Counted from the first letter of the stretch, positions 50,932 to 59,235 are shown. The stretch: 64,000 nucleotides of DNA from Acidobacteriota bacterium (GCA_023436495.1 JAEZIT010000120.1:1-64000); one strand, 5' to 3'. Numbers and translations: made by a program. Notes: generated from the sequence alone by a model not told the origin.

Positions 50932-52821
50932 ATGAAAACAGCAGTATTACGTACAAAACTTCTCTTCGTCCTTCTCTCTCTGGCCCTGTCCGTTCACGCG
51001 CAGGCGCCGCGGGTTGCTGATCAAACCGAGCAAAACCTGCGCAGGCACGTTCAGTACCTTGCCTCCGACGAACTCGAAGGCCGCCGTACCGGCGAACGCG
51101 GGGCGACATCCGCTGCGGGTTACGTGGCGAACACGTTCGCGCAGTCAAAGCTAAAGCCCGGCCATAAGCCCGCGAACGCCAAGCCGAACTTCCTGCAGCC
51201 GTTCCCGTACGTCGCGGGCGTTACCCTCGGGTCGGACAATTTCCTGCGCATCGTTCCCGGAAACGCTTCGCAGGAGACGAAGATGGAGACGGGCGCCAAC
51301 TGGATGCCGCTCGGCTATTCGCCAAATGCTGATATTCCGCCGTCACCGGTCGTTTTTGCCGGTTTCGGCATCGCGTCGAACGACCTGAAATACGACGATT
51401 ACGCGGGCATCGACGCAAGCGGCAAGATCGTTGTGATCCTCGACGGCACGCCCGATTCCGGCCCGCATTCGCTGTTCGGGGCGTTTAACACACACCGTAA
51501 GGCGAGCATCGCCAAGGACAAAGGCGCGCGTGCGCTGATGATCGTCGCCGCCGATCCCGAATTCAAGGACGACCGCCTCGCCCGGCTGGTCTATGACCGC
51601 ACGCTCGGCGAAACCGCCGTGCCGGTCGTCGGCATTTCACGCGGAGCGGCCTCGCAGCTTCTCGGTGCAAAAGACGAAAAAGAACTTGCCGAGATCGAAA
51701 AATGGATCGCGATGAAAAAGGACGCTCCGCCGAGCGTTCGTATTTTGCTTTCCAACCCGCCCGCGGCGACAGCGCAGCTCAAGATCAACCTCGAAAAACG
51801 CCAGGTCGAAGCCTATAACGTCATCGGCATTCTCGAAGGCCGCGATCCCGTTCTGAAAAACGAAGCCATCATCATCGGCGCGCATTACGACCACCTCGGC
51901 CGCGGCGGGCAGGGAAGCCTCGCCGTCAATTCGTCCGAAATTCATCACGGAGCCGACGACAACGCTTCCGGCACGTCCGCCGTGCTCGAACTCGCACGCC
52001 AATTCGCCAGATCAAAGGATAACAAGCGCACGATCATCTTTATGTCATTCGGCGGCGAGGAAGAAGGCCTGCTCGGGTCGAAATATTACGTCGAACATCC
52101 CGTCTGGCCGCTCGAAAAAACAGTAGCGATGATAAACCTGGATATGGTCGGCAGGCTGAACGAAGGAAAGCTTACGATCGGCGGCGTCGGCACGGCATCC
52201 GAATGGAAGGAACTGATAAATTCGAAAAACCCGGCGACTACGACGCCTCATGCATCGGGAAACGGTACAGCGGCCACGGCGTTCGCATTGCAATTGAACG
52301 AAGACGGCTTCGGCCCGTCCGATCATTCGTCATTCTACGGCAAGCAGATCCCGGTCTTGTTCTTTTTCACCGGCACGCATAACGATTATCACAAACCGTC
52401 CGACACGGCCGAAAAGATCAATTACGACGGCCTCCTAAACATAACGAACTTAGTCTCGTCGATCGCCCGCAGCATCGACCAAAATCCTAAACGCCCTGTT
52501 TACACCGTCGCGAAATCCGCCGGCGTGATGGGCGGGCGCACCGGCTTCAGTGTCTCGCTCGGCACCGTCCCGAGCTACGCCGACTCCACCGACGGCATGG
52601 TGCTCGACGGCGTTCGCGACAATTCTCCGGCGGCAAAGGCCGGCCTCAAACCCGGCGACAAGATCGTCAAGCTTGCCGGCAAAGACGTCCGCAACGCGAT
52701 GGATTATACCTACGTGCTCGGTGATATGAAGGCCGGCGAGGAATACGATGTGGAGATACTTCGCGGCACCGAACGGATGACGCTCAAGATCGTACCGGCC
52801 GCGGCGGCACGGCGTCCCTAA
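50932..52821 (+). CDS. exported M28 aminopeptidase with PA and PDZ domains
   Basis: 629 residues from the ATG at 50932 with GGAG at 5-nt spacing and signal peptide (KLLFVLLSLALSVHAQ). Domains: an N-terminal lid and PA-like segment (res ~95-230, with GIASNDLKYDDYAGID, VVILDGTPDSGP, AKDKGARALMIV), the M28 zinc core IIIGAHYDHLGRGGQGS ... GADDNASGTSAVLELA ... FMSFGGEEEGLLGSKYYV ... INLDMVGRL, a His near the end (SDHSSFYGKQIP), and a C-terminal PDZ (res ~525-625: VLDGVRDNSPAAKAGLKPGDKIVKLAGKDV). It removes N-terminal residues from peptides in the periplasm; the PDZ may bind protein C-termini. Confidence 0.94.
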   Translation: MKTAVLRTKLLFVLLSLALSVHAQAPRVADQTEQNLRRHVQYLASDELEGRRTGERGATSAAGYVANTFAQSKLKPGHKPANAKPNFLQPFPYVAGVTLGSDNFLRIVPGNASQETKMETGANWMPLGYSPNADIPPSPVVFAGFGIASNDLKYDDYAGIDASGKIVVILDGTPDSGPHSLFGAFNTHRKASIAKDKGARALMIVAADPEFKDDRLARLVYDRTLGETAVPVVGISRGAASQLLGAKDEKELAEIEKWIAMKKDAPPSVRILLSNPPAATAQLKINLEKRQVEAYNVIGILEGRDPVLKNEAIIIGAHYDHLGRGGQGSLAVNSSEIHHGADDNASGTSAVLELARQFARSKDNKRTIIFMSFGGEEEGLLGSKYYVEHPVWPLEKTVAMINLDMVGRLNEGKLTIGGVGTASEWKELINSKNPATTTPHASGNGTAATAFALQLNEDGFGPSDHSSFYGKQIPVLFFFTGTHNDYHKPSDTAEKINYDGLLNITNLVSSIARSIDQNPKRPVYTVAKSAGVMGGRTGFSVSLGTVPSYADSTDGMVLDGVRDNSPAAKAGLKPGDKIVKLAGKDVRNAMDYTYVLGDMKAGEEYDVEILRGTERMTLKIVPAAAARRP

Positions 52822-52829
52822 ATTGACGC

Positions 52830-53282
52830 TCAGTGTGCCTTTCGCACGCCGAAACGCCACGCCCACCATATAAAGAATATCTGCAGCGGAATACGGAACA
52901 GCAGATACCACGTTCCGTATTCCATTCCGCCCATCTGTACCTGCTTCATGCTGCCGATAATGTTCGCCGGCAGCACCGCGATAAAGAAAATGATCAGCAT
53001 CACGGACGTCAATCGCGCCGTCCGCTCGGACAATAGGCCGATTACCGCCAACAGCTCGCAGACGCCCGTAAAATAGACCAGCTCGCGCTTTGCGGGCAGC
53101 TCCGCCGGCATCATCGCCACCATCGCATCCGTCTGCGTAAAATGCGCGATGCCCGTCGCGACCAGCATGCACGCCATCGCGACGCGCCCGATCACCCCGA
53201 TATTTATATGGTTTTTCAACCATATACGATTGACGGCATACAGCAGCCCGAATACTGTTAAAAGGATAATTAGCGGTGCCAT
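52830..53282 (-). CDS. DoxX-family membrane protein
   Basis: 150 residues with four transmembrane helices. The DoxX pattern is seen in VAMACMLVATGIAHFTQTDAMVAMMPAELPAKRELVYFTGVCELLAVIGLL (G-x-x-H-F, then a helix with G-x-x-E-L) and later LLFRIPLQIFFIWWAW. DoxX proteins associate with thiosulfate/quinone or stress functions, but none is specific here. Convergent with the M28 gene (8-bp gap) and divergent from dapF. Confidence 0.8.
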   Translation of the reverse strand: MAPLIILLTVFGLLYAVNRIWLKNHINIGVIGRVAMACMLVATGIAHFTQTDAMVAMMPAELPAKRELVYFTGVCELLAVIGLLSERTARLTSVMLIIFFIAVLPANIIGSMKQVQMGGMEYGTWYLLFRIPLQIFFIWWAWRFGVRKAH

Positions 53283-53359
53283 AACAAGGTGTTCTTACCG
53301 AATAAATTTATGGTATTGTATTCCCGGCACAGTTGATGCCGAGATCATTGCCGAACCCT

Positions 53360-54220
53360 ATGCCTTCCATCAAGTTTACTAAGTTTCACGGCTTTGGGAA
53401 CGATTATATCGTTATCGAACGTTCACGGCTCTTGGGCGTGGCCTCTGTCCCGGACTTTGCCCGTGCTATTTGCGACCGCCACACCGGAGCCGGGTCCGAC
53501 GGCATCGCCGTTATCGAAGAATTGGACGGGCGCTTTGCCGATTATCATTGCGAGATCGTCAACCCCGACGGCAGCGTCGCCGGTTTTTCCGGCAACGGCA
53601 CCCGCTGCGCCGTCGCGTATCTCTATTACAAAAAACGCTGGTCCGCACCCGACCTTCGCCTGCACACCCGCAGCGGCGTCAAGAATTTCACGCTGATCGA
53701 ACGCATCGCCGACGGCCATTATTGGTTCGAGGCCGAGATCGGCAAACCGAAATTCTCCAGCACCGAGATTCCCGTTGCGACCGGAGCTCCGATGGAATCG
53801 GTCATCGCGCGCCGCATTCCCGTCGGCGATTCGTGGTGGGAAATTTCGGCGGTCAACGTCGGCAACCCCGTCGCGTGCATATTTGTCGACGATTTCGATT
53901 TTGAATGGCGGACCGTCGGCAAACAGCTCGAGGTTCATCCCGCATTCCCCGAAAAAGCGAACATCGTTTTCGTCAAGGTCGTCGACCGCGAAAATATCGA
54001 GCTCCGCATCTGGGAACGCGGTGTCGGCGAAACCTCAAGCTCCGGCACGTGCTGCAGCGGCGCCGCCGTACTTTGTGCCTTGACCGGCCGTACCGAACGC
54101 ACCGTTTCTGTCCGCACCGAAGGCGGCACGACCGAAATACATTGGCGCGCCGATGACGAAATGCTCATCACCGGCCGTGCCGACCTCGCATACAGCGGCC
54201 GCTGGCCGGTCGCGGATTGA
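53360..54220 (+). CDS. dapF: diaminopimelate epimerase homologue, both catalytic Cys replaced by Ser
   Basis: 286 residues from the ATG at 53360; upstream ATGs add nine residues that do not match the family. DapF has two homologous halves, each ending in a catalytic Cys. The N-terminal half has KFTKFHGFGNDYIVIE and NPDGSVAGFSGNGTRCA, where the usual Cys of x-C-G-N-G is Ser77. The C-terminal half has WERGVGETSSSGTCCSG, where the usual A-C-G-T-G is S-S-G-T-C: the aligned nucleophile is Ser228, and two Cys follow at 231 and 232. I confirmed both serines in the nucleotide sequence (TCC codons). Whether this remains a DAP epimerase is uncertain. Divergent from doxX, single gene. Confidence 0.85.
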   Translation: MPSIKFTKFHGFGNDYIVIERSRLLGVASVPDFARAICDRHTGAGSDGIAVIEELDGRFADYHCEIVNPDGSVAGFSGNGTRCAVAYLYYKKRWSAPDLRLHTRSGVKNFTLIERIADGHYWFEAEIGKPKFSSTEIPVATGAPMESVIARRIPVGDSWWEISAVNVGNPVACIFVDDFDFEWRTVGKQLEVHPAFPEKANIVFVKVVDRENIELRIWERGVGETSSSGTCCSGAAVLCALTGRTERTVSVRTEGGTTEIHWRADDEMLITGRADLAYSGRWPVAD

Positions 54221-54224
54221 CGGG

Positions 54225-54761
54225 CTATTTCCCGTTCTTCATATATTTTTTCGGTATCTGATTGTCGGGCGTTTCCGCCTGCCAATATATCGTCACTATC
54301 CACCAGCGCTTGCCGTCGTTCAATAGCTGAAAACTGTTGATCCCGCGCATGAACGGCGTTTTTTCCGACAGTTTGTGGAACGATTCGTACGTCGAAAAAA
54401 CGTGCGCGATGTTTCCGTATTGCTCAACGCGGCGGGCAACCTCGCGTTCGTGAAATCCCTCTTTCAAAAGAAAAGGCCCCGAACGCGTGATGTAATCTTC
54501 CGGCGTCATCGCCCGCGCGGCAAATGCCCCCGTCTGCGCGTTCTTTCCCGTCGGGATCAGCCGCGCGTCCTTGTGAAACAGCGTCCGGAACCGGTCCCAA
54601 TCGCGTTCCTTCCCGGCGTCGCCGGAGATCACGTCGTACACCGCCTTCATTATCGAATCGATCGACGCCACGTCCGCCGGATCGGCCTGTTTCACGTCCT
54701 GTGCGGCAATGCCCTGGACCGCGATCAGGCCCAGAATTATTGCAAGTAATTTCGTTTTCAT
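54225..54761 (-). CDS. exported NTF2-like (DUF4440/SnoaL-type) protein
   Basis: 178 residues with a signal peptide (TKLLAIILGLIAVQGIAA) from the ATG at 54761. The mature domain is a cone-shaped NTF2-like fold: an N-terminal helix ASIDSIMKAVYDVISGDAGKERDWDRFRTLFHKDARLIPTG, then strands AHVFSTYESFH, MRGINSFQLLNDGKRWWIVTIYWQAE. The end lies 4 bp after the dapF stop on the opposite strand. Function unknown; NTF2-like domains bind small molecules or act as hydrolases/isomerases. Confidence 0.8.
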   Translation of the reverse strand: MKTKLLAIILGLIAVQGIAAQDVKQADPADVASIDSIMKAVYDVISGDAGKERDWDRFRTLFHKDARLIPTGKNAQTGAFAARAMTPEDYITRSGPFLLKEGFHEREVARRVEQYGNIAHVFSTYESFHKLSEKTPFMRGINSFQLLNDGKRWWIVTIYWQAETPDNQIPKKYMKNGK

Positions 54762-54796
54762 AGGCCGGGTTTTACGATTGTTCGCACACCAAAGTT

Positions 54797-55660
54797 TCAC
54801 TGCCCGTCAATGCGTGTTTCCAGCGTGTCCTGCAATGCCTTCGGCAGGGCATCCAACAGGTCATATCCCGTCCGCCGTTCGATCTCTCTGACCGTGGTCC
54901 TGTACCGTTCCCAGCGCTGGTTATCCAGCCCGTCCGTGTTCGGCATATCGACCGCGATCACGCGCGTCCGTTCGTTTACATCCGCCGCGCCGCGTCCGCG
55001 CGGCAGCACGATCACCACTTTCCAGCAATTCGTCGGCACCGTGATCTTGTTCTTGATTCTGCCCTTGTCGCCGTAAACTCCCGCGATCGTGTAAACGTCG
55101 TTCCCGTTTCGCACCAGACGCCTCGAATACGATTCCAGCGTCTCCCACGGGTATTGGTTCAGGCTGCCCGTTTGCGGCACGATATTCGTCATAAAAAAGG
55201 TCTCTTCGTTTCGTGTCGCGTCGCCGAACCGGTCCGCGCTCGGCAGCAGGTGCCCGCGGTTGTATCCGCTGCCCGAATAATCGAAATACGCGATGCGCGC
55301 AAATCCCGCCGGCGAACGCGGGTCCGGCCGAAAATCCGGTCGCTGCAATTTTGACCCGAGGTCTTCGCGCGTCGTTCGCCACGCGACCCAATTCGCCGTC
55401 CCGCGGCTATTGTTATACGATATCGCCGACCCTTCGCCGACGATCAGAAAATTATCCCGGTCCGCCGCGTCCGCCGTCGCCTTCGACGGGTTCCCGAACG
55501 CCAAATGGACGCTCGAAACCGGTTCCGGCGCCCGCCGCGCCGCCGCATTCGCCGCATTCGCCGCGGCGTTCGCGTCATCCCGCGGCCATTCGCGCACCGC
55601 CCCGCACCCCGCCAACCCCAACACGATCAACGCCGCCAAAACTGTGGTTACTATTCGCAT
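54797..55660 (-). CDS. lipoprotein DNA/RNA non-specific endonuclease
   Basis: 287 residues. A lipoprotein signal ends in the lipobox LAGC (Cys19), followed by a low-complexity Ala/Asn linker (DDANAAANAANAAARR). The NUC1/Endonuclease_NS domain spans residues ~50-270: SYNNSRGTANWVAWRTT, SGSGYNRGHLLPSADR (the usual D-R-G-H is N-R-G-H here, His retained as general base), MTNIVPQTGSLNQYPWETLE with the metal-binding Asn, and IAGVYGDKGRIKNKITVPTNCWKVVI. It is probably tethered to the outer membrane and scavenges nucleic acids. It precedes the NTF2-like gene on the same strand (35-bp gap). Confidence 0.92.
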   Translation of the reverse strand: MRIVTTVLAALIVLGLAGCGAVREWPRDDANAAANAANAAARRAPEPVSSVHLAFGNPSKATADAADRDNFLIVGEGSAISYNNSRGTANWVAWRTTREDLGSKLQRPDFRPDPRSPAGFARIAYFDYSGSGYNRGHLLPSADRFGDATRNEETFFMTNIVPQTGSLNQYPWETLESYSRRLVRNGNDVYTIAGVYGDKGRIKNKITVPTNCWKVVIVLPRGRGAADVNERTRVIAVDMPNTDGLDNQRWERYRTTVREIERRTGYDLLDALPKALQDTLETRIDGQ

Positions 55661-55761
55661 GAAACTATTTACTGCCGCTAACCATTATGAAGCATTCCGC
55701 CGCGAATCTCCCTCCGACAACAGAAGCACAGCGCAATACATCTGATCCTTGTCTTCCATTG

Positions 55762-55919
55762 AATTGCCCCTAGCTTTAGCTAGGGGTTCTCGAACAGTAA
55801 ACGCCCCGGCTTTAGCCGAACCTCTTTTTAAATTCCATTCCTTATGGCTTCAGCCAAATTTGGGCTAAAGCCCGGTCAATATCCATGCTCAAAGCCCTAG
55901 CTAAAGCTAGGGGCAATTT
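55762..55919. mobile_element. REPIN/MITE-like palindromic element A (no transposase)
   Basis: About 158 bp in the 307-bp gap before rlmN. It begins AATTGCCCCTAGC-TTTA-GCTAGGGG, then CGGCTTTAGCCG, TTGGGCTAAAGCCCGG, and ends CCCTAGC-TAAA-GCTAGGGGCAATTT. The two ends are inverted copies, and the inner palindromes match the subterminal palindromes of the transposase-bearing element at 57717-58383. It therefore looks like a non-autonomous deletion derivative of that element. Confidence 0.85.
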
Positions 55920-55967
55920 ATTTCCGCGCCTAACTATTCCCCGTGTTTTGCGGTAAAATAGACTTTT

Positions 55968-57053
55968 ATGTCCGAAAAGACGCACATTACGGGCCTATCG
56001 CCGGCGGCGCTCGCCGAACTTGTCGAATCCATCGGCGAGCCGAAATACCGCGCCGTCCAGATCTTCAAAGGCGTGCACGGCCGCCGCCTGCGCTCGTTCG
56101 ACGACATGACCGACCTGCCGAAGGCCTTTCGTGCAAAACTTGCCGAGATCGCTGACGTCTCGACGCTGACCGTCGACGCGCGTTACGTTTCCGAAGACGG
56201 CACGCGGCGCTATCTGATGACCACCGCCGACGGCCGCCCGGTCGAAACCGTCTTTATCCCGACCGAAGGCCGCGACACCATCTGTTTCTCGTCGCAATCC
56301 GGCTGCCCGCTCAAATGCGATTTCTGCCTGACGGCAAAACTTGGCCTGCTGCGCAACCTGACGGCGGCAGAGATCGTCGAACAGATCATCATCGTCCTGA
56401 ATGACGTTTACGGCGTTGGCGGCGAAACTCCGCACGGGACCAATCTTGTCGCGATGGGCGCGGGCGAACCGTTCCTGAATTTTGAGGATCTCATCGCCGC
56501 GCTCGATATTATGTCCAGCGAAGACGGCCTGTTCATCGTGCCCGGCCGCGTCACCGTTTCGACCGCCGGCATCGTGCCGAAGATATATGAGTTTGCACAG
56601 CTCGAACGCCGGCCGAACCTCGCCATTTCGCTTTCGGCGCCGAACGACGAGCTCCGCGACAAACTTATGCCGATCAACCGCCGCTGGAACATCGCGGAAT
56701 TGATGGCTGCGGCAAAGGCGTTCCAAAAAACGCTCGGCCGCGGCGAACGCTTTACGTTCGAATATGTCCTGCTCGGCGGCGTCAACGATTCCGACCGCCA
56801 TGCCGAAGACCTGGCGGCGCTCGTCAAGCGCCACGGCCTGTCGCGGGTCAAAATAAACCTGATCCCGCATAATCCGGCCGAACAGCTCGATTATCATCCG
56901 TCGGCCCCGGAACAGGTCGGCCGCTTCAAACAGATCCTGGAATCGAACGGCATTTCGGCGTACGTCCGCCGTCCGCGCGGCCGCGATATTTACGCTGCGT
57001 GCGGCCAACTGGCTGCAAAACAGGAACCGAATCTGGTACAGATCGCCGCCTGA
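55968..57053 (+). CDS. rlmN: 23S rRNA (adenine2503-C2)/tRNA methyltransferase
   Basis: 361 residues. A radical-SAM enzyme that methylates A2503 of 23S rRNA and A37 of some tRNAs. The cluster motif is SSQSGCPLKCDFCLTAKLG (C-x3-C-x2-C), followed by VAMGAGEPFLNFE (the usual MGMGEP with Met to Ala), FEYVLLGGVNDSDRHAEDL and the methyl-carrying Cys in RPRGRDIYAACGQLA. The N-terminal domain (res ~1-95) is typical (IGEPKYRAVQIFKGVHGRRLRSFDDMTDLPKAFR). It follows a palindromic element by 48 bp and precedes an anchored protein gene by 13 bp. Confidence 0.96.
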   Translation: MSEKTHITGLSPAALAELVESIGEPKYRAVQIFKGVHGRRLRSFDDMTDLPKAFRAKLAEIADVSTLTVDARYVSEDGTRRYLMTTADGRPVETVFIPTEGRDTICFSSQSGCPLKCDFCLTAKLGLLRNLTAAEIVEQIIIVLNDVYGVGGETPHGTNLVAMGAGEPFLNFEDLIAALDIMSSEDGLFIVPGRVTVSTAGIVPKIYEFAQLERRPNLAISLSAPNDELRDKLMPINRRWNIAELMAAAKAFQKTLGRGERFTFEYVLLGGVNDSDRHAEDLAALVKRHGLSRVKINLIPHNPAEQLDYHPSAPEQVGRFKQILESNGISAYVRRPRGRDIYAACGQLAAKQEPNLVQIAA

Positions 57054-57066
57054 CAATTTTTCGATT

Positions 57067-57576
57067 ATGGAACTTATGATCCCGGGTCTGATACTCGTCG
57101 CACTGATGGTGTATCTTTCGACCCGCATAAAACGCACCGCGGCCGAAGCCTTCGCCCGCGAAGAGATAGACACAGGCGAATTCTCGCTCGTTAAGCCGGA
57201 AGGCTTCATCAATCCCGTCAAGGACGCGAGCGAATATGCATTCGAAGCCTATTCCAAGGACTACGGCCGCGATGCCGCGGGCAATCTGCCTCAGGCGTCG
57301 ATCACCGTAAAACGCCACGGCAGTGACCTCGAATCCGTTTACGAATCCGCACGCGGTTCGCTGACCGACCCCGAAACGATCGGCTCCGACGGCGACGAAT
57401 TCGTCGTCCGCGGCCGCGGCACCGAAGGCAGCACCGCCGCCGAGGTCTATTACAAACTAGTACGCGCCGGCAGCGCCGTTTACGAATTTCGCACCTGCGC
57501 CCTCACCGACCACGCAGCCGATTTCCGCGAACGCCTCCGCCAAACCGCCGACAGCTTCGCCGTCCGCCCGCGGTAA
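57067..57576 (+). CDS. N-terminally anchored protein of unknown function
   Basis: 169 residues. One N-terminal transmembrane helix (MIPGLILVALMVYLST), then a soluble region with strands such as EFSLVKPEGFINP, YAFEAYSKDYG, EFVVRGRG, EVYYKLVRAGSAVYEFRTC and a C-terminal helix ADFRERLRQTADSFAVRP. It resembles a small PsbP/LpqN-like or lipocalin-like domain, but the family is not certain. It is 13 bp downstream of rlmN and probably co-transcribed. Confidence 0.65.
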   Translation: MELMIPGLILVALMVYLSTRIKRTAAEAFAREEIDTGEFSLVKPEGFINPVKDASEYAFEAYSKDYGRDAAGNLPQASITVKRHGSDLESVYESARGSLTDPETIGSDGDEFVVRGRGTEGSTAAEVYYKLVRAGSAVYEFRTCALTDHAADFRERLRQTADSFAVRPR

Positions 57577-57641
57577 CTGCTCCGCGACATTTTTACAACA
57601 GAGTGGAGCAGTCGAAGAGTAACGGAAGTAAAACAGGCGGA

Positions 57642-57716
57642 GAATTGCCCCTAGCTTTCCTTTTTTGAATTGCCCCTAGCTTTCCTCCGTTGAATTGCCC
57701 CTAGCTTTCCTCTGTT
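57642..57716. repeat. three tandem 25-bp copies of the element head
   Basis: Units begin at 57642, 57667 and 57692, each starting GAATTGCCCCTAGCTTTCC and ending in a variable T/C/G tail. They repeat the first 17 bp of the complete palindromic head at 57717. Exact 25-bp periodicity points to repeated slippage or repeated end-proximal events beside the transposase element. Confidence 0.85.
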
Positions 57717-58383
57717 GAATTGCCCCTAGCTTTAGCTAGGGGTCCTCGAACAATAAAAGCCCCGGCTTTAGCCGAACTACTTCTTTAAAACGATCATCCT
57801 TAAAGCTTTAGCTGAATTTAGCCGAATTTTACAAACCCCGCCCGATTAAGGAAATCCTCAAATTCTTTTTCGAATGTTCGGCCCCGATGATGTTCCTCCT
57901 GCCGGGCAATATAGTTTCGGACGCCTTCTAAATTGGATTCACTTACGGACACGGCAAAGTACTCTTCCTGCCACCCGAACTTGAGCTTCGTAAGTTTATT
58001 TTTATTGATCCAAAATGAGGATTCACCTTTTAATAATCGAACGACGTCCTCAAGCGTCTGGTTGGTCCCCAGCGAGATCAAACAATGGATGTGATCGACA
58101 TAGCCACCGATAAAATCCAGAAAGATTCCTTTCTGCAATGCGTTTTCGCGAATGTGATCGAACACCTTCGACCGAATTTCCGGCTTTAAATAAGGATGTC
58201 GGTTCTTTGTCGACCAGACGATGTGTATCCAGACCTTTACAAATGGCATATGAGAGAATTTGGATGATTTGTTTTTCAGATTGTTCCATATGGCGAAATT
58301 TGGCGCAAGACCGAGGTAGCTTTGGGCTAAAGCCCGACCATTTGCTGGACTTATCCACTAGCTAAAGCTAGTGGCAATTCAAA
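57717..58383 (-). mobile_element. IS200/REP-associated transposase element with palindromic ends
   Basis: A 667-bp unit. The left end is GAATTGCCCCTAGC-TTTA-GCTAGGGG followed by CGGCTTTAGCCGAA; the right end is TTTGGGCTAAAGCCCG and then CCACTAGC-TAAA-GCTAGTGGCAATT. Between them lies a single Y1 transposase gene read on the minus strand. IS200/IS605 elements use subterminal hairpins rather than terminal inverted repeats, and RAYT transposases are associated with REP palindromes; both pictures fit. Elements A (55762-55919) and D (59685-59865) share the same palindromes without the gene. Confidence 0.85.
57818..58249 (-). CDS. Y1-type transposase (IS200/RAYT family)
   Basis: 143 residues, the usual TnpA size. 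The HUH motif is GGYVDHIHCLISL (His53, His55) and the catalytic tyrosine is in VRNYIARQEEHH (Tyr113 with the N/R-Q-x-x-H-H context of Y1 transposases). FGWQEEYFAVSVSES is the conserved central strand region. It cuts and joins single-stranded DNA at hairpin-adjacent sites. The frame is intact and the flanking palindromes are symmetrical, so it may be active. Confidence 0.93.
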   Translation of the reverse strand: MPFVKVWIHIVWSTKNRHPYLKPEIRSKVFDHIRENALQKGIFLDFIGGYVDHIHCLISLGTNQTLEDVVRLLKGESSFWINKNKLTKLKFGWQEEYFAVSVSESNLEGVRNYIARQEEHHRGRTFEKEFEDFLNRAGFVKFG

Positions 58384-58488
58384 TGAAGAAACTCTTTTAT
58401 GAAAACGCCGCTATTTTCAGCCGGTAACGCTTCGTTCTGCCGGTCAACCGTTCGCCCTGGGGCGGCATCTGACCTACAATATTGAAAT

Positions 58489-58944
58489 ATGACGAAATTC
58501 CTACTGTTGATCGCCATAATATTCGCCGCCGGGATCGGCCTTGAATCATCCGCCCAAACCGTTACCGGATCTGTCGGCACCGCTACACGCGGAAAAGCCG
58601 TCAGCGGCACCGTCGTTATAAATATCCCGGACGGCCTGCACGTAAATTCCAACCGGCCAAATAGCGAATACGCCATCCCGACGACCGTCCGCCTTACGGC
58701 ACCCGGCGCTCGTGTCGGCGCGGTCCGCTATCCGCGCGGCCGCAACCGCAAATTCCAATTTTCCGAAAGCACGATCAACGTTTACGAAGGCCGAGTCGCC
58801 ATTCCGTTCACCGTCACCGTTCCCGCGAACTACCGCGGCAACACCGTCCGCGTCCGCGCCGCCGTCCGCTACCAGGCCTGCACCGACGAGGTCTGCTATC
58901 CCCCAAAAACCGCGGACATAACCATGACCGCCCGCGTGCGTTAA
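58489..58944 (+). CDS. exported DsbD-alpha-like (DsbD N-terminal domain) protein
   Basis: 151 residues with a signal peptide (TKFLLLIAIIFAAGIGLESSA). The mature part is an Ig-like DsbD_N domain: AVSGTVVINIPDGLHVNSNRPNSEYAIPTTVRL (the N-terminal strands with H-V-N-S-N), VYEGRVAIPFTVTVPANYRGNTVRVRAAVRYQACTDEVCYPPKT. The Cys pair in ACTDEVCYPP corresponds to the redox Cys pair of the DsbD N-terminal domain. No DsbD membrane domain follows, so it acts as a stand-alone periplasmic thiol protein. Located between the IS200-like element and the repeat-rich segment. Confidence 0.85.
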   Translation: MTKFLLLIAIIFAAGIGLESSAQTVTGSVGTATRGKAVSGTVVINIPDGLHVNSNRPNSEYAIPTTVRLTAPGARVGAVRYPRGRNRKFQFSESTINVYEGRVAIPFTVTVPANYRGNTVRVRAAVRYQACTDEVCYPPKTADITMTARVR

Positions 58945-58970
58945 AACGCAGGAAGGACGCCCGCACATAC

Positions 58971-59209
58971 GACGGACCGCTGGTCCGTCTCTTAATGTAA
59001 GGCGGACCGCTGGTCCGCCAACCCCGCCCATCGGCCCGCAAATTGTCCCAACAAACCTCTGCGCAAACATCGCGGACCACCGGTCCGCGTTACATCTCCG
59101 CCGCCAAATGTACAGCGGACCGCTGGTCCGTCGCGCCCCGCAGCCCATCGTTCCGTAAAATCCCCCGACAAGCCTCTGCGCAAACATCGCGGACCACCGG
59201 TCCGCGTTA
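58971..59209. repeat. array of GGACCGCTGGTCC-type palindromes with a 117-bp duplication
   Basis: Five palindromes of the forms CGGACCGCTGGTCCG and GCGGACCACCGGTCCGC lie at about 58972, 59002, 59072, 59115 and 59189. The stretches starting at 59051 and 59168 are nearly identical for over 40 bp, showing that a unit of 117 bp was duplicated. No open frame is supported here. Confidence 0.85.
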
Positions 59210-59235
59210 CGTTCCCAAGCCCGCGTTACATCTCC

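Noticed and set aside
55995..57221. Long open frame opposite rlmN (408 codons)
   Set aside because: It mirrors the codon pattern of rlmN, is rich in Arg/Asp and low complexity, and has no recognisable domain; antisense shadow of a GC-rich gene.
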